DNA of 60,000 nucleotides. Origin: Owenia fusiformis (Eukaryota > Annelida > Polychaeta > Sabellida > Oweniidae). Location: the NCBI GenBank assembly GCA_903813345.2, contig CAIIXF020000003.1, forward strand, positions 21,530,931 to 21,590,930. The letters are read 5' to 3'. Under the pieces are notes generated by a model. It ran no database searches, was not told the DNA's origin, and saw nothing but the letters and a program-made list of their open reading frames with translations. Each line of letters begins with the position of its first letter. Position 1 is the first letter of the stretch. Shown one piece after another: positions 22,268 to 35,201 of this stretch. Both the position numbers and the translations under genes were made by a program.

Positions 22268-23489
22268 GTAATATATACTGTTTCAATGGTTTAATGAGTC
22301 CAGACTAAATGGTTTTATTAACTGAAAAATACACAAAGTTTGTTCAATCCCCATGAAGGCTGAGTGTCCAGAGTATTCTAAGTGATATTCCGCTTAATTC
22401 AGGCACCTTCTAGTATAAAGAAATAGACCGGAACTAGAATTATGACTGGCAAAATATTGTGTACAAGATATAGAATACATTTCCAGATATTTTTAATCAG
22501 CTCCAAAAGTGTCAAAGAGTTGAATTAAATGTTTGTAAATGTCTTCATCATATGGCTTCTATAAGATAATGAATCTTAAAAGAAATCTAATTAATATACC
22601 AAAGAGAGCATGAAGAATTAGCATCTGAATATGTCAAGATATGTAATCCTTAATTGTAATTATTAGTTTATACTAGCTCCTACATCTGTGGATGCATACA
22701 GGTTCACTCATTGTAAGCATCATCATTAAAATCTTGTGTTATTCCTAATATTAAATTAATCCAACTAGACTTAAAAAAGCACAGTCTTTATACCATGATA
22801 CTATTACTTCCCGGTGAATAACACAGGGAATATAATTCATATCTAAAAGCTCCTTCCTCAAAAAAATTTTCTTTCCTATGGATGTCCCAGTATTGAAACA
22901 GAATTCATCTGGTCACCCCTGTTTTTTTGATAATCTAATTCTAGTTTATGACTCATCGTGGTATGAAACCCTTATTTCCTGGTCAGAAGTTGAATATTGG
23001 TTTTGTACCTCTGTCAATATCTATGTAAACTTGTAAACAACCCATATTCAATCTCTCCCAGTCAATAACCTCTATACTCCTCGTGTTGGTCAAACTGATT
23101 AAGCCGAGTCTTTCTTCATCTAACTTGATAAAAAAAGAGGCTGTGGAACCCACAATTTTACCTGTACCTGTATATTGTAATGTCATAATTGTAAAGAAAA
23201 CTTTGATGCAGATTACCTGAGGAAGATATATAAATGTAGCGAAAATTTGTTGCTCAAACAAATTGCTTGTTTTAAACATTTCTAAACACATAACTCATTC
23301 ATATTCAATGCTATTTTGGCCAGACCCTTTAGGAAATGCAACAAAAATTTGTTACACATATTGTCGCTTTATATAACAGGGTTATCTCTTCCATATCCAA
23401 GACTATATTACATGTTGGAAAAAGCTCAATTTGTAAAAACAAAATGAATGAAACTTCTTTCTTAGACGTCATAGAAACTTTTAGACATG
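22268..23489. other. unassigned intergenic DNA
   Basis: No gene or element recognised. Confidence 0.3.
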
Positions 23490-23620
23490 GCATTAACATG
23501 CAAAATATCACCACCTGCCATTTGTTACAGATGCCAATTGCCAGTCACTGAAAATTGACCACCAAACACCGCCCACAAAAAATTTGGAGCCTATACCAAT
23601 ATGTCACCTCTTTGTAATTT
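23490..23620. repeat. dispersed repeat (CACCTGCCATTTGTTACAGA family), copy 2
   Basis: GGCATTAACATGCAAAATAT, CACCTGCCATTTGTTACAGA, CACCAAACACCG and TTGGAGCC...CCAATATGTCACC line up with copies at 19099 and 47025. Confidence 0.65.
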
Positions 23621-23994
23621 ATTGCAAGTTGTTTCAAAAGTGTAACATATTGTAACAGACACCAAATGCTGAACACCAATCTCAAAGATGATGTCAATAA
23701 CAGAATCTCAGCACTCTTTGAAATGGTGAAATAATTACCTCTTGATAAAACATACTAATAGACACATTATATATATATAATTTGCAGATTTTTTGTATTT
23801 ATTTTTTCAAATAATTATATTTTGAATTATTATATTTAACTTATATAATAGTTACATATTATAAAATGTATATTCGCAAGAGACTTTACTTATCTCTCAT
23901 TATATATTTGACACCATATACAGTCATGTATACATACATGTACATAGATCATGAGACTTGCATAGTTCAGGTATCAAACTAAAATAAGTGTCGA

Positions 23995-24190
23995 ATACCT
24001 TGGTGATACAATGAGTTCAAAAACCTCTCTAAAGTGAACACTTCAACATGCAAACACCTTGATGTGTAAACACCCTTAAATGTAAACAACTTGCAACGTA
24101 AATACCTTGACATGTAAACACCTCTACATGAAAATACCTCGACATGTGAACACCTCAACATGTAAATACCTCTACATGTGAACACAGGTA
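23995..24190. repeat. short-unit minisatellite, about 17-19 bp (CACCTCAACATGTAAA-type)
   Basis: About ten copies of AACACCTCGACATGTG-type units. The wording (GTGAACACCTC) matches the interior of pogo-like MITEs in this window, from which the array may have grown. Confidence 0.65.
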
Positions 24191-24709
24191 AGCCATCCTA
24201 ATTCTGAGAGATTTTAATGTACACTATATGGAAACAATTATACTTGCATTCATTATAAACGCTTACTAATACAGTACTAAAAAGTTGACTACATGTATGT
24301 ATACACAGGATAATTCAAGAAGAGTCCCTCTTTTATGGAGGATTATGGATTTTTTTGCCATCAATATTATGTCAATGTTTGGTTCATCAACTTTAGCAAC
24401 ATTTTCCAACATTTTTCATTGACGGGAACAACATTTCTTGTTTCACTGTTATCTCACATTCGCTCAGAGATACTAAAATGTTTCCTAATTTTCCAATACA
24501 TTCTTTACAAAGATGAATGTACTAGTATGTTAATCCCAAGTTCTTTTCTATAGTATCAGGGTGTGTCCTTCCTAGTACTAATCATTTCATCATTGGAGTC
24601 GGTCAATCCCTGCTGAAGGATCATGGGTAACAGTCTCCTTTACTAAAATATTCCTTAGGATGAGCACTGCAATTCACTGGCACTGGTGCATTCTGGGAAG
24701 TGACCTCTC
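24191..24709 (-). other. probable 3' untranslated region of the SOWAH-like gene
   Basis: It lies just past the stop codon at 24710-24712 on the minus strand. No AATAAA is visible on that strand in the first few hundred bases; the nearest clear one is near 23800, so the transcript end is undetermined. Confidence 0.35.
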
Positions 24710-24806
24710 TCAGTAGAATACACCTTCAGATATAGGCCTTGCAGGGCTTTGCTCAGGGTGGTTGTAGACATCAGGGTCTGACTCTGAACGATGTATATTC
24801 GGATCA
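24710..24806 (-). CDS. sosondowah-like (SOWAH) last coding exon
   Basis: Acceptor ATTTTTCAG|TGATCC; the codon split from the previous exon restores serine, then DPNIHRSESDPDVY, NHPEQSPARPISEGVFY and a TGA at 24712-24710. It ends the gene that begins right of the window; the seven exons here total 951 nt (316 residues plus stop) with every junction in phase. The ending G-V-F-Y fits the loose class II PDZ-ligand pattern (hydrophobic at -2 and 0), but that is only a suggestion. The tail is acidic, Ser/Pro-rich and probably disordered. Confidence 0.75.
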
Positions 24807-27800
24807 CTGAAAAATATTTTAAAAAATTAGAAAAATCATGTTTTAATTTATTAATGTAAATGTTTTTTAAGTGGGGAGGGGAACCATACTTAGTACAATA
24901 CAAATCATAGTATGGTAGTATGATAAATATTATGGTATCTTTGGTAACTATTGTTAACAATTCTTGATGGAAAGTACTGAGGTAATAATATGAGAGATTG
25001 ATTTGAGATGATCCCAGTGTCAATCTCATAATCTTTCCCTTCTAAGACAAATCATGTAAGATAAAAATTTCAAGGTAGGAATTTTGACATGCAAAATATT
25101 GAGTATATTATCAAAAGCTGGCATTTTATTTGAAAAGGAATTCGGAATAATCATCTCTCTATTGTCTTATGTAACTCCTTTAAAGTCTTGATTTTAACTA
25201 ATCTGGTGTGTCCCTAACAAACATGGCCTACTAGGAATATGCACATGTAACCTGGGATCATTTCATGTTGGGGTATTTTTCTGTATTGGACTGCAACATC
25301 TTACATGCAACCCAATGCATTTAAGAAAAAAGAAAAAGAGTAAATAGTAACCTGAATTCTTGGCAATTTTAAAAATTTGACAAGGACGTGACACCAATGT
25401 CTTAACATGGACTGACTGTATTGACATATTGTCATATAATTTCATAGTTGGCAGAACAGGGGGCAAAGTGGCAACAATCACAGATTCAGATCTGAGAGCT
25501 ATCAACATTTCATTATTGTGATCATCTCAAAATGTACAGTGCCACTTTGGTTCAACTTATAGAGTGATTGTAGTCTATTACTGAGTGATTTGAGATTTTG
25601 GACAAATAACCAAGTGATTTGGGTCTTACTTTGAGTGATTTTGATCTGATTTCAAGTGATTAAGGCTTAATTTTGGAGAAATTTTAGTCTTGTTTCATAT
25701 TGGCTGTTCAAATATAAAACACAAATAATTCAGAAACCTATAAACCATAGGAACACAGAATTTAGTCTCAAAATGGACACATGTGAAGGCAACTACATAT
25801 AAGAAACGGGAAAGTGAAAAACTATATAGGTAATACATAGTAATACACTTGATCATAAGAGTAAGTCACAATATGCACAAATTCAATCTTACTGGATACT
25901 GGTATAGCTGAGTAGCAATAATGTAATCTTACAACACTTCATAAAATAAAACTATTGAATCAAAATGATATAATTTCCAAAGCTTATTGTTTAAACAAGA
26001 ATATCATAAAGACATACTAGATTAACAGATTTAGTGAGCCATTGTTCAAAGTTCAGAATTGGATTCAAGTCACATTTGAGAAGACCCCTTATCATCATCA
26101 CAACTAACTATAGACAGATTAGCAAGGATTCATTAGAAAAGATAGTAAAGACCCCTGAGATAACAAATTCAATAAAAGCAATATAACATCAAATACAATG
26201 TTCACTATGGTGTATAAGATATATTTGACAAGCAATCAGAGAAGATATCCCACAGTGACGTCCCTCGACAAAAATGTCACTCTCATCAGAATTTAAATTA
26301 TCGACTACAAATATAAAAGATATAATTTAGAAAGAAAAGCCTAACATAGGCTTGACGACAATAGAATAAACTTTCAATTGATACAATAAAATGAGGATTT
26401 TCATTCAAATTTTTGTGACAAGTAACGGAAATGTTGAAGCATTGTGGGATAGTTTTGAAGGTTTGATGTGACGTGCCCTGTCCCAATGTGATGGTAAAAT
26501 AATGAAAACATTCTAAACTAGAAAATTGGGGAGAGCCACAACCAATTATCTTGTGCTTTGTTTGTATCAAACTTTAATCATGCAATTATACTGTTAAAAT
26601 CTTAGTGCACTCTGGAAATGAGTTAAAGAGAATGAACTGATCACTTAACTATTGTGGCTTGCTCCTTTGATCTGTATGTTATTGAACAGAAATATCTGGA
26701 TGTTTTTAATCAAAAAATTGTTACGTGGCACATTGAATCTAAGCTAGTTTTTATCACTTATCATACTGACTAACTAATATATTTTATTGAATTTCATGTT
26801 GCGTATTTGAGCTCTAAAATCACGGGTGTTAAAACACGAATATACCATGAGCACATGCTTTGAGGATCCGCGTTGCTTGAACCTACCGGCGAGCACACTT
26901 ATACATTAAGACCCGTTACACAGTCATGATACCGCCGAGCAGGTTCATTGCATCATCGGTCTGCTTTACCCCCGTGAAAATGCCTAGTTCAGTCAGTTAA
27001 AAAATGGAATAGAAAATAAGACATTATTAATAGATAAAATTTTAAGCCAATGATATTATTTGATAGATTTGTCGAGTGAATGCACGCTAGACATTTTAGC
27101 AATCAGCCAAGATGTTCTTGTTCTAATAGGACATGACATACATTTGTAGCTCTCGTGCAGTTCCCGGAAATGTCAAACAATTCATTGTCGCTATGGGGAC
27201 ACTTCTTGTGATGTAACAATGGTTGTTAAAACATTCTCACTTTAATCTTAACAACAAAGATTTTAATGTTTTCCCCAGGAAGCCTTAAAACACTTAAGTT
27301 CACACTCGGAGATTAGAGTTCTGAGGAATCTAAGGAATTCACGCGCAATTTAACACGTTTCTACAGATTGGTTTTAACCCAGAGAGAAGAAGTTATTGTC
27401 TTCTTTTGTACTCATCGCCAAGGTGATGTTCGTGTTTAATGCAAGTGTTGTTAATGTTTAAATCATTTGATAATGGACATGATAGCATATATACCATAGG
27501 GAGAGTTTGAAATTACATGCTCCACTGGGAAAGCATGTTATATTAGTTAGAATATTATAGTGTAGGGATAGTGCAGAGGAAGGTATGTGAAATTACGTCA
27601 CAATGTGAAGTTATGTTTTATAAACATGCAGAGTCTCTGGTTTAGTTGCGACTCTCTGAGTACAATCAACCTCCAATACCCTTCCATACCAATTCCCCAA
27701 TAATGCATGGAGTGCAAATACAAATACATTCCACCACTAAAATAAATGTACAAAATTCTACACATTTTCCACAATGTTCCACATGGCAACTGCAAAATTG

Positions 27801-27937
27801 ACTTTGTTCAATTTTAAGCAGAAATTGTATACACTATTTAGAACTGTGTAACTCAGAGTAAGGCCGATTTCCAACCTCACTTATATACAACCCTACCCTA
27901 TTATCTAGCTCCCATCCCAGTTCCAGCTTATACGTAC
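24807..27937. other. SOWAH-like intron, last
   Basis: It contains a weak GAGTGATTT-type minisatellite (about 25560-25680) and a G+C-richer patch with several CpGs at 26850-26985. At 26973-26988 the 16-mer CGTGAAAATGCCTAGT equals the right end plus TA flank of the 4741-7495 element. No further exon in phase was recognised. Confidence 0.35.
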
Positions 27938-28008
27938 CTCTCACTTCCTTTTTTATTCTTTTTAATTTTTCTGGTTCTTGGAGGAGGCATAAGCACAGCT
28001 TCACCATC
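27938..28008 (-). CDS. SOWAH-like exon, basic tail segment
   Basis: Acceptor ATATATGCAG|GATGG, donor GAGAG|GTACGT. It encodes DGEAVLMPPPRTRKIKKN then KKGSER. Phase 0 in, two nucleotides carried out, matching both neighbours. The K/R-rich cluster could be a nuclear-localisation signal. There is no domain. Confidence 0.7.
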
Positions 28009-28661
28009 CTGCATATATACATTATATAGATTCAATAGCTATGATTGGTTAATTGATGGTCACATGACTTGACCTCTGGGTAGAGGAGAAAGCTTCCCTT
28101 CCTGCAGCATATAAGATATCTAGCAAGCATGGCTAATTTCAGATCCTCTCTTTTAATTCAATTTGCTGTGTCAAAATGTGGTCAATTTTATACATTAAGT
28201 GAAGATCATGACATGCCAATCATTGACTACATAAAGAACAGTGTTCTCTTCAGATTTTTTTGCAAAATTTTAAAATGTCAAAATCAATAGAAAAATCGTG
28301 ATATTGTATTACCTCAAAATTCTCATATGGTTGCGAAGGATTTTCAAGAAACCATGGTTTAATTAACCAGTTCGTAACTGGGTGCAACATCTAGTTGCTT
28401 CAACACTGGAGAGAACACTGTATTTAGTTGAGGATTTAGCACTTATATATTTCTACTATTGCCCAACTTAATGTACATACAATATGTACATATAATTCCT
28501 GTTAATAAATGGTTTTGAGTTTAAATTGGGCCAATGTCCATATTTTAAAACAACAATAATTGATTCTATATCAAGTCAATGCTACTAGTTTTGTTTTTGT
28601 TTGTTTTTTGCTTGTAAGGTATTAGAGTGGCAGAGGAGCAGAGACTTGATACAATATAACA

Positions 28662-28725
28662 CAGTGAAACCTATATAATAAAGTGGAACAATAATAAAGG
28701 TGTTCCACTAAGACAGGTTTTACTG
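28662..28725. mobile_element. pogo-like MITE, short copy
   Basis: CAGTGAAACC at the left and GGTTTTACTG at the right, with AAGTGGAAC / GTTCCACT inside. Same family as 49136-49295 and 55852-56029. The right flank is TA; the left is not clearly TA. Confidence 0.6.
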
Positions 28726-28738
28726 TAATTAAGGTGTA

Positions 28739-29803
28739 CGAGGGTTGTCCCAGAAGTAATGCACTATATGCTCTAACTTTCTTTAATATTCTTTAATTCA
28801 GCTGAAATTTTTTGTATATAACAATTGAAGTTTAATCTATTATATCCTGAAGTTTCAGCATCCAACAATAATTTTAAGTCTTAATATGGTTGCTATAACA
28901 ACATGGGGGTAGGGGTGGGCGGGGCAGGTACCAATTTTTCTAATTATGAAAAGATCTAAAGTGTTATTTTATTAATATTTCTTTCCTTTAAATAGTCAAA
29001 ATGTTTGGGAGATTGTTAAATTTATTCAGCATGATGTAAACCAAGTACGAATAATGACATTTAGCACTGTGATGTCATAATACCACATTTCAATAGTCCG
29101 AATTCAAATACAGTCACAGTCAAGAAATTGCAAAAATGGCTGCAATTCTCACCTGATAAGAGAAGGCCTTGCATTTGGTGGCCTAATTTCATACTTCACT
29201 TGGACTCACAGCCACGCAAAACAATGCTACCATGAAGAAAGTATATAAGGAGTATATACCAGATAGAACTACAATTATGGGGTGGCAGAAGAGATTTAAA
29301 AGAGACGGTTTGACCCTGTATGACAACTCCAAACATGAGAGGCAAAAACTCAACAAGTCACGGTGGAAGAAATTGCCGAGAGTGTTTGACCTGACAGGCA
29401 TCAAAAGTACATAACATGCAAAGGGCAATATTTTGAGAAAATGTGAAATGGGACACTGTGCAATATACATCCATTAAATCTGGGGTGTGCTCATAGTAAT
29501 TGAGTATCTTAAAATGTATTTTTGAGCATACTTATTATAGCTACACCAAATGGTATTTGTTGATTAATTATTTCATATTTTCAATTTTTTATTCCTTTTG
29601 ACGTGACTGTATAACCTGCCCCGCCCTACCCAAACTCACCAACTTGATTTTATTATAACATCAATATAGTTTTATCAGTCAACATGAAATTTTCCAGAAT
29701 AATCAAAATGTCTCCAAGGAAGATTTACTGAAAATTTCATGGAGAAATATCAATTATTGATAAAGTTAGAGCATATAGTGCATTACTTCTGGGACAACCC
29801 TCG
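28739..29803 (+). mobile_element. mariner-like transposon, degenerate
   Basis: Inverted ends CGAGGGTTGTCCCAGAAGTA (28739) and its complement (ending 29803) are flanked by TA (28737-28738, 29804-29805). Similarity of the arms extends for more than 40 bp, with inner arms TGGGCGGGGCAGGTAC against CCTGCCCCGCCCTACCC. On the plus strand at 29232-29330 is MKKVYKEYIPDRTTIMGW, then QKRFKRDGLTLYDN, resembling the second helix-turn-helix of mariner transposases (T..RW...F..G). The catalytic D,D34D region is missing, so it is non-autonomous. Confidence 0.75.
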
Positions 29804-30639
29804 TATTTGTATGAACCTTAATAAATTTGGAAGTAACTTTCTGCATTTTTCGGATGTATCAAATCTATCAAAACATGACCAAACCATGAATGCAATCTAG
29901 TAAGTACACTTTAAGTATGTATTATGAAGTTGTTATGTCCTAATATGGGGAAGTATGCATTCATTGGCTGACAGAAACACATACTTCAAAGGTCAGGGCA
30001 TTTAGCCATATTAGGGCAATAATCTCATCGTATAATATTATAAAATCTCATCATACAATAATTTATATTATTATCTCACTGTCATGTTTCCCAGTCTGTG
30101 ATTGGTTGAACATGCATCACATGACATAAAATATCATGTGATATTTCCCTGTGATGCCTATTGATCAGTAAAAGATATATTTCTTCTCCCTTGTTATAGA
30201 AGGAGAAACATAACAGTGTATAATAAACTAAATATTTCCCAATAGAATAAAACATTTGTATTATATCACCAACAGCAGAAGCGATACCTCATTTATCACC
30301 ATATAATAAGTAACCACAAAGCAATACAATTATTTCACAATTTTTCCTCCATTTATGATATTACCAAAATTCTAAATATTGCTCTCCTGGGCAAAAATAA
30401 ATTGTTGTCTTCTTGGTGGTCTCTAAAACATAGATAAATATTTGAAACAATAAAAAAGGAGAAGATATCATAAAACATTTATCCTATTTCTGCAGACTTG
30501 ATTTTGATGTGTTATTCGCATCGCTTTTTTAAAATGGGACAATGATTTTTAAATGAAATGTAACGTAATGTAACGTTAGATAATAAAATTTAAAATTAAT
30601 ATAAAATGCCCAAATACTCTAATTTTTCCAGATTTACTA

Positions 30640-30770
30640 GCTTATTCACATAGCAAACCATATTTACTTGCAACCCATATTTACTAGCAATCCATATTTA
30701 CTAGCAAACCCATATTTACTAGCAAACCCACATTTACTAGCAAACACATATTTATTAGCAAACCCAAACT
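30640..30770. repeat. 20-bp minisatellite (CATATTTACTAGCAAACC)
   Basis: Six copies, directly adjoining the donor of the SOWAH exon at 30774. Confidence 0.8.
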
Positions 30771-30773
30771 AAC

Positions 30774-31012
30774 CTGGACCTGCATGTTCTCAACAGAACC
30801 TGATTGTGAATTACTTAGTGAGCCTTTCCTCCTTATACTTGGTGATTGAGAGGGGCTTTGGTTTGGGGTTGTTTTAACATTGTCTGATGACCCCCACTTC
30901 CTGTAACCAGGAGACTTGAGGGCGGAGCGTGAACCCTGGATGGCCGAGCTGACCGCGAGGGCTTTTGTACTCTGACGAGTCCCACTACCTCGTCGGAAAT
31001 ATTCATCAATGT
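30774..31012 (-). CDS. SOWAH-like exon, Ser-rich basic segment
   Basis: Acceptor TGTTTCAG|ACATTG, donor GTCCAG|GTTAGT. A split Asp codon joins it to the 48-nt exon upstream. It encodes DIDEYFRRGSGTRQSTK, ALAVSSAIQGSRSALKSP, SPSQSPSIRRKGSLS and NSQSGSVENMQVQ. R-R-K-G-S-L-S is a good basophilic-kinase (PKA-type) site. Composition indicates disorder. Whether other SOWAH proteins carry this segment is not known to me. Confidence 0.75.
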
Positions 31013-32070
31013 CTGAAACACAAAATAAGAAAATTTGTTTGAGTATGAATGTTAGATTATTCAAAATGAAAAAATAACTATTGCATTGTCAAGGTAAAAC
31101 GAGGATATTGCCAGGATTTGTATTGATCAGTTTTAAGTGGCTGATTCCGGGGAAATAACATGGCAGGGTATAACAAAATTCCATTTAACTTGAATATTCA
31201 TCAGTTTTAGTGGTTCCCTTTTCATATTACCCTTATGTCTTATCAGCCCAACAAAAGAAAAAATATTTCACTTTTTGTGATTTTACAACATGGGGTCTAT
31301 GGGGAATCTCCCCGACCTAGAAGTCACATTTTCAAAGAAAATTAAATTTTCAAAGTTGATAAACTGAATTTTTAATTTTTCATGACGTAAATGAAGATTA
31401 TTTCTACTCGCATCTAGGATATTTCCTCCTTTCCACTCTACCATGACAACATATTACAATCAGTCTAGCATGTTACAAATAAGGCAGCTATAAACAATGA
31501 CGACCAGGGCTCTTAATGAAATAGCCATGTTTACAAGTAGAATACAACAATTACACAATGTAACATGTATACCCAATCTGTCTAATATGTCTTCCCTTGC
31601 ACTAAGCATCCACAAGGTTCCTATGATAAAACAAAAGGAGAATACAAAGATACACTTGCTCCATTCAAATATTTTAACTGAATGAACGACACAAAATTAA
31701 TTATGCATATTTTGGTTTTTCAAATTTTCAGTTCTGAAATTAGCATACAGAATTCCAGTTCTGGCAATAAAGTGTATCATTTATATGGTACATTAAGACA
31801 ATCTGCTATTTGCTTATTTAATACATCTGATCCAATTCTAGAAATCTGGAAGCTTTATATTGTTCAGCTTTGTATGAGAATGCTGCGTTATAAACACTTT
31901 CCTAATAAGGACATCTCCAATTAATTGAACTATTCAATTTTTTAGATCATATTTCTTATTGGATTAATCTGGTTCTTACGATCTATAGAGGGTAGTGCTG
32001 TTGAAATGTTTCCCTTTAAACATTTTCAATATATTTATAATGACTTCTGCAGATGAATCTTTGAGTATGT
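31013..32070. other. SOWAH-like intron stretch
   Basis: Nothing recognised; short frames on the plus strand look random. Confidence 0.3.
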
Positions 32071-32125
32071 TTGTACAATAAAACCTGTCTAAGTGGAACA
32101 CATTTGGTAACCCTAAAGTGTACCA

Positions 32126-32855
32126 AATATATACCCCCTACCCAGACCTACCCCAATATAGATGTACAAAAATATTCAATTAAACTTAATATAATTTTCT
32201 TAATCTTCCATTTGTACTTCGTCAGGAAGGCCACCATGATACAAAGAAATTAAGAGACTCCCCATATATACCCCCTACCCAGACCTACCCCAATATAGAT
32301 GTTCAAAGATATTCAATTAAACTTAATAGAATTTTCTTAATCTTCCATTTGTACTTCGTCAGGAAGGCCACCATGATGCAAGGAAATCAGGAGACTCCCC
32401 ATATATACTCCCTTCCCAGACCTACCCCAATATGGATGTTCAAAAATATTCAATTAAACTTAATAGAATTTTCTTAATCTTCCATTTGTACTTCGTCAGG
32501 AAGGCCACCATGATACAAAGAAATTAAGAGACTCCCCATATATACCCCCTACCCAGACCTACCCCAATATAGATGTTCAAAGATATTCAATTAAACTTAA
32601 TAGAATTTTCTTAATCTTCCATTTGTACTTCGTCAGGAAGGCCACCATGATGCAAGGAAATCAGGAGACTCCCCATATATACTCCCTTCCCAGACCTACC
32701 CCAATATAGATGTTCAAAAATATTCAATTAAACTTAATAGAATTTTCTTAATCTTCCATTTGTACTTCTTCAGGAAGGCCACCATGATGCAAGGAAATCA
32801 AGAGACTCCCCATATATACTCCCTACCAAGACCTACCCCGATATAGATGTTGAGG
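32126..32855. repeat. 137-bp tandem repeat with alternating subtypes (274-bp unit)
   Basis: CCCCTACCCAGACCTACCCC-type starts recur at 32134, 32271, 32408, 32545, 32682 and 32819, each exactly 137 bp apart. Units alternate between a CCCCCTACCC ... ATACAAAGAAATTAAGAG type and a CTCCCTTCCC ... ATGCAAGGAAATCAGGAG type, so the recent unit of amplification is a 274-bp dimer. A pogo-like end (TAAAACCTGTCTAAGTGGAA at 32080) lies just before the array. Confidence 0.92.
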
Positions 32856-33129
32856 TTTGCAGCGCATGCATGTTATATCCATCAACACAAATCTCCCCCA
32901 ACAGTTTTCCCTCTGATGAAAATATGAAACACTGAAGACCCAGCAAAGAATGAAATGTGAGGATAACAAAAAAACATAATGTTATTTGGAATGATGATAT
33001 AAGAAAAGTTGCAAAGTTTGCAATAAGTAGTTAATATGAACAAAATTTCTATCAGAAATCGTATCTGAAAGGTGTCTGAATCAAATTAATCAAAAATTCT
33101 GGACCTGAAAGTTATTTCTTAATATCTTG

Positions 33130-34620
33130 CTTCATCCATAAAAAGATACGAAATTTGTAAATTTCTTTACAATTTGAAATTTGAACTTCATCCATTTTCA
33201 ATCAATTTCATCGTTAATTTCTCTTCTTCCATGCAATTTCACATTTATCAACGCAAACCACTTTGAGTTTTCTGGCTCGGTAGTTTCCCCAAACACATCC
33301 CATCATCGCAGGCTTGTTTGTATTATTGCAAGTCCGTTGAGTTAACTTTGATCTTGTCTTGTATTTCAGGTAGAGCAGATCGCAAGACCTCCAAAACCTT
33401 CGTTTTTTGTCAGGTCTTTTCAACAACTTTTCTCTTCCTAACTTCAATGAATTGCTTGATTTTCTTACATTTCTGTACAATTTACAGTATCATCTACATG
33501 TCTGTTTACTTTATTCCTTGCTAATTCTACTCTTTTCATAAAAATTCCCATTTCAATATGACTGCTATAGGATTTTCCACAAGGGGTAAGCAAATCACAA
33601 GATGGTCTAAACTTTCAAAACTTTTGGCAAGTTTTCATGGCTGTTGCTAAAGATATGTATTCCTGGTTTGAGAGTATCTGGGATGTTGACAAGCCGATAC
33701 ACATGCTTCTTGGGCTGGTTAAATAGTTCAACATCTGTGTTAAAGTAAACATCGAACGCTTTGACAGATTTTGGCATGTTCACTGAAATAGATCCGGTGA
33801 TTGTTTATGCTGGAGTTTAACATTGGTAAAACATCCTTTCATGTTCCAAATACCAAGAATTAAAAAGCCATGATATTTTAATTATCAGGCTAAACATATT
33901 TCTGCTTCCTGATCTTCCAATGATATTGAACTAGGGTGTCAATCAAAGCCATTCGAGAAAATGTTTTATCTCCAACATTTCAGTATCCACTTCGTGATTC
34001 CAGCATTCAGATTTGATCGCAATCGATGTATTATCAAACGAGAGAATCTTTAAGAGACTTTTGAAGTTGAGAAACATATTCTCAATTTTCTGAGCATGGA
34101 GTTCTATAATGTCACAAACACTAAACAAAATCAGATCTGGTAATAAAGGGGTAACCAATAGGGTACAGTTACCAATGGGATATTGTTCCCAATGGGGTAT
34201 TATTACCAATGGGGTAACTCTGAACTCAACTTGTTGCATTTAGAGAATTTATAGTTTGTCTTTTGTCGCAGAAATATAACAAATATTTCTGTATGTATTT
34301 TTTAAAATTGAGAATGATGGCTAATTAACATAATTAATATCAAATAGATTTTCAAATAGACAAACGTCACATCCTGGGTGTCTGTGCATTGAAGAATAAG
34401 CTTTGAAGAAACAGCCTAGGGGGTAAACTTTGTAAAACTTTTATTTATATTTTTACATTTGCCAGCACATGTTCGAATCACACTCTCAAACAAATGTTTC
34501 CCCGTGAATATCACATCGTGACATTCATGCATTTCCTCTTCAAATAACACAAAACAGAGAGGATTAACGCATCCATAATATCCCATATTTCCACTGCACA
34601 TCATTAAATTCAAAATATTT
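33130..34620 (-). pseudogene. decayed protein-coding remnant, possibly TRIM-like
   Basis: Minus-strand frames with protein-like content lie in order. At 34613-34420 a Cys/His-rich piece (MMCSGNMGYYGCVNPLC, then EEEMHECHDVIFTGKHL) is reminiscent of a B-box. At 34140-33945 is a helical piece (DIIELHAQKIENMFLNFK, then KSECWNHEVDTEMLE). At 33810-33645 is a compact beta-like piece (MPKSVKAFDVYFNTDVEL, then KKHVYRLVNIPDTLKPG). At 33540-33457 is a copy of the ARNKV repeat. Stops and frame changes break it into at least five parts. The order zinc-binding, helical, beta suggests a TRIM-type protein, but no family is confirmed. Confidence 0.4.
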
Positions 34621-35011
34621 TTAAATGTTCAAATATTAATGATTGAATCATTTCTAAATTCATGACACCCCCAAAATGATTTGTGCAGTAAATCAGTGAT
34701 ACATCATGTCTATATTCCACCGAACATGTGTTTTCTAGCTTTTCGGCACTGTAGGATTGCCGAACATACCTGGAACAGATGCTATGTGGAGAAATGAAAT
34801 GGAATCACACGGTGTTGCAAAATATACGAGTTGCAAACATCGATAGATCTCTTACTCAAGTAATCATAAGGTTTATAAACATTCACTTTGTTCAATTACC
34901 AGATGGGAAAGAGGGTGAAGTCTGCAGCGGATAAGAAACATTTTCAAGTTGATGCAATCCTGATCTGCATTTTCACAAAGAAATAGAGTTTTTATTAGTT
35001 TTGGATACTTC

Positions 35012-35201
35012 CAGGCCCGTAGCCAGGGGGGGTTCGGGGGGTTCGGACGAACCCCTGGCCAAAATTTCTTTCAAAATCATGCAGTTTTTCACCATTCTGA
35101 CTAATTTTTGAGTGGTTTTTGGCCATATTTGCCAAAGTGAACCCCCCTAGAATTTTTTAGAAAAACGAACCCCCCCTTGGAAAATTCTGGCTACGGGCCT
35201 G
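35012..35201. mobile_element. CAGGCCCGTAGCC MITE, copy 1
   Basis: Ends CAGGCCCGTAGCCAGG and GGCTACGGGCCTG, flanked by ACTTC on both sides (35007-35011, 35202-35206), a 5-bp target duplication. The interior has C/G homopolymer runs and TTTTTCACCATTCTGA. It is an intronic insertion. Confidence 0.88.

Noticed and set aside
24655-25029. 124-codon minus-strand frame
   Set aside because: It overlaps the last SOWAH exon in another frame; the in-phase reading ending at 24710 is better supported.
33214-33480. 88-codon minus-strand frame (RRFWRSCDLLYLKYK)
   Set aside because: A different frame of the same DNA (VLEVLRSALPEIQDKIKV) is more protein-like, and the region carries a copy of the ARNKV repeat, so this frame is probably a shadow.
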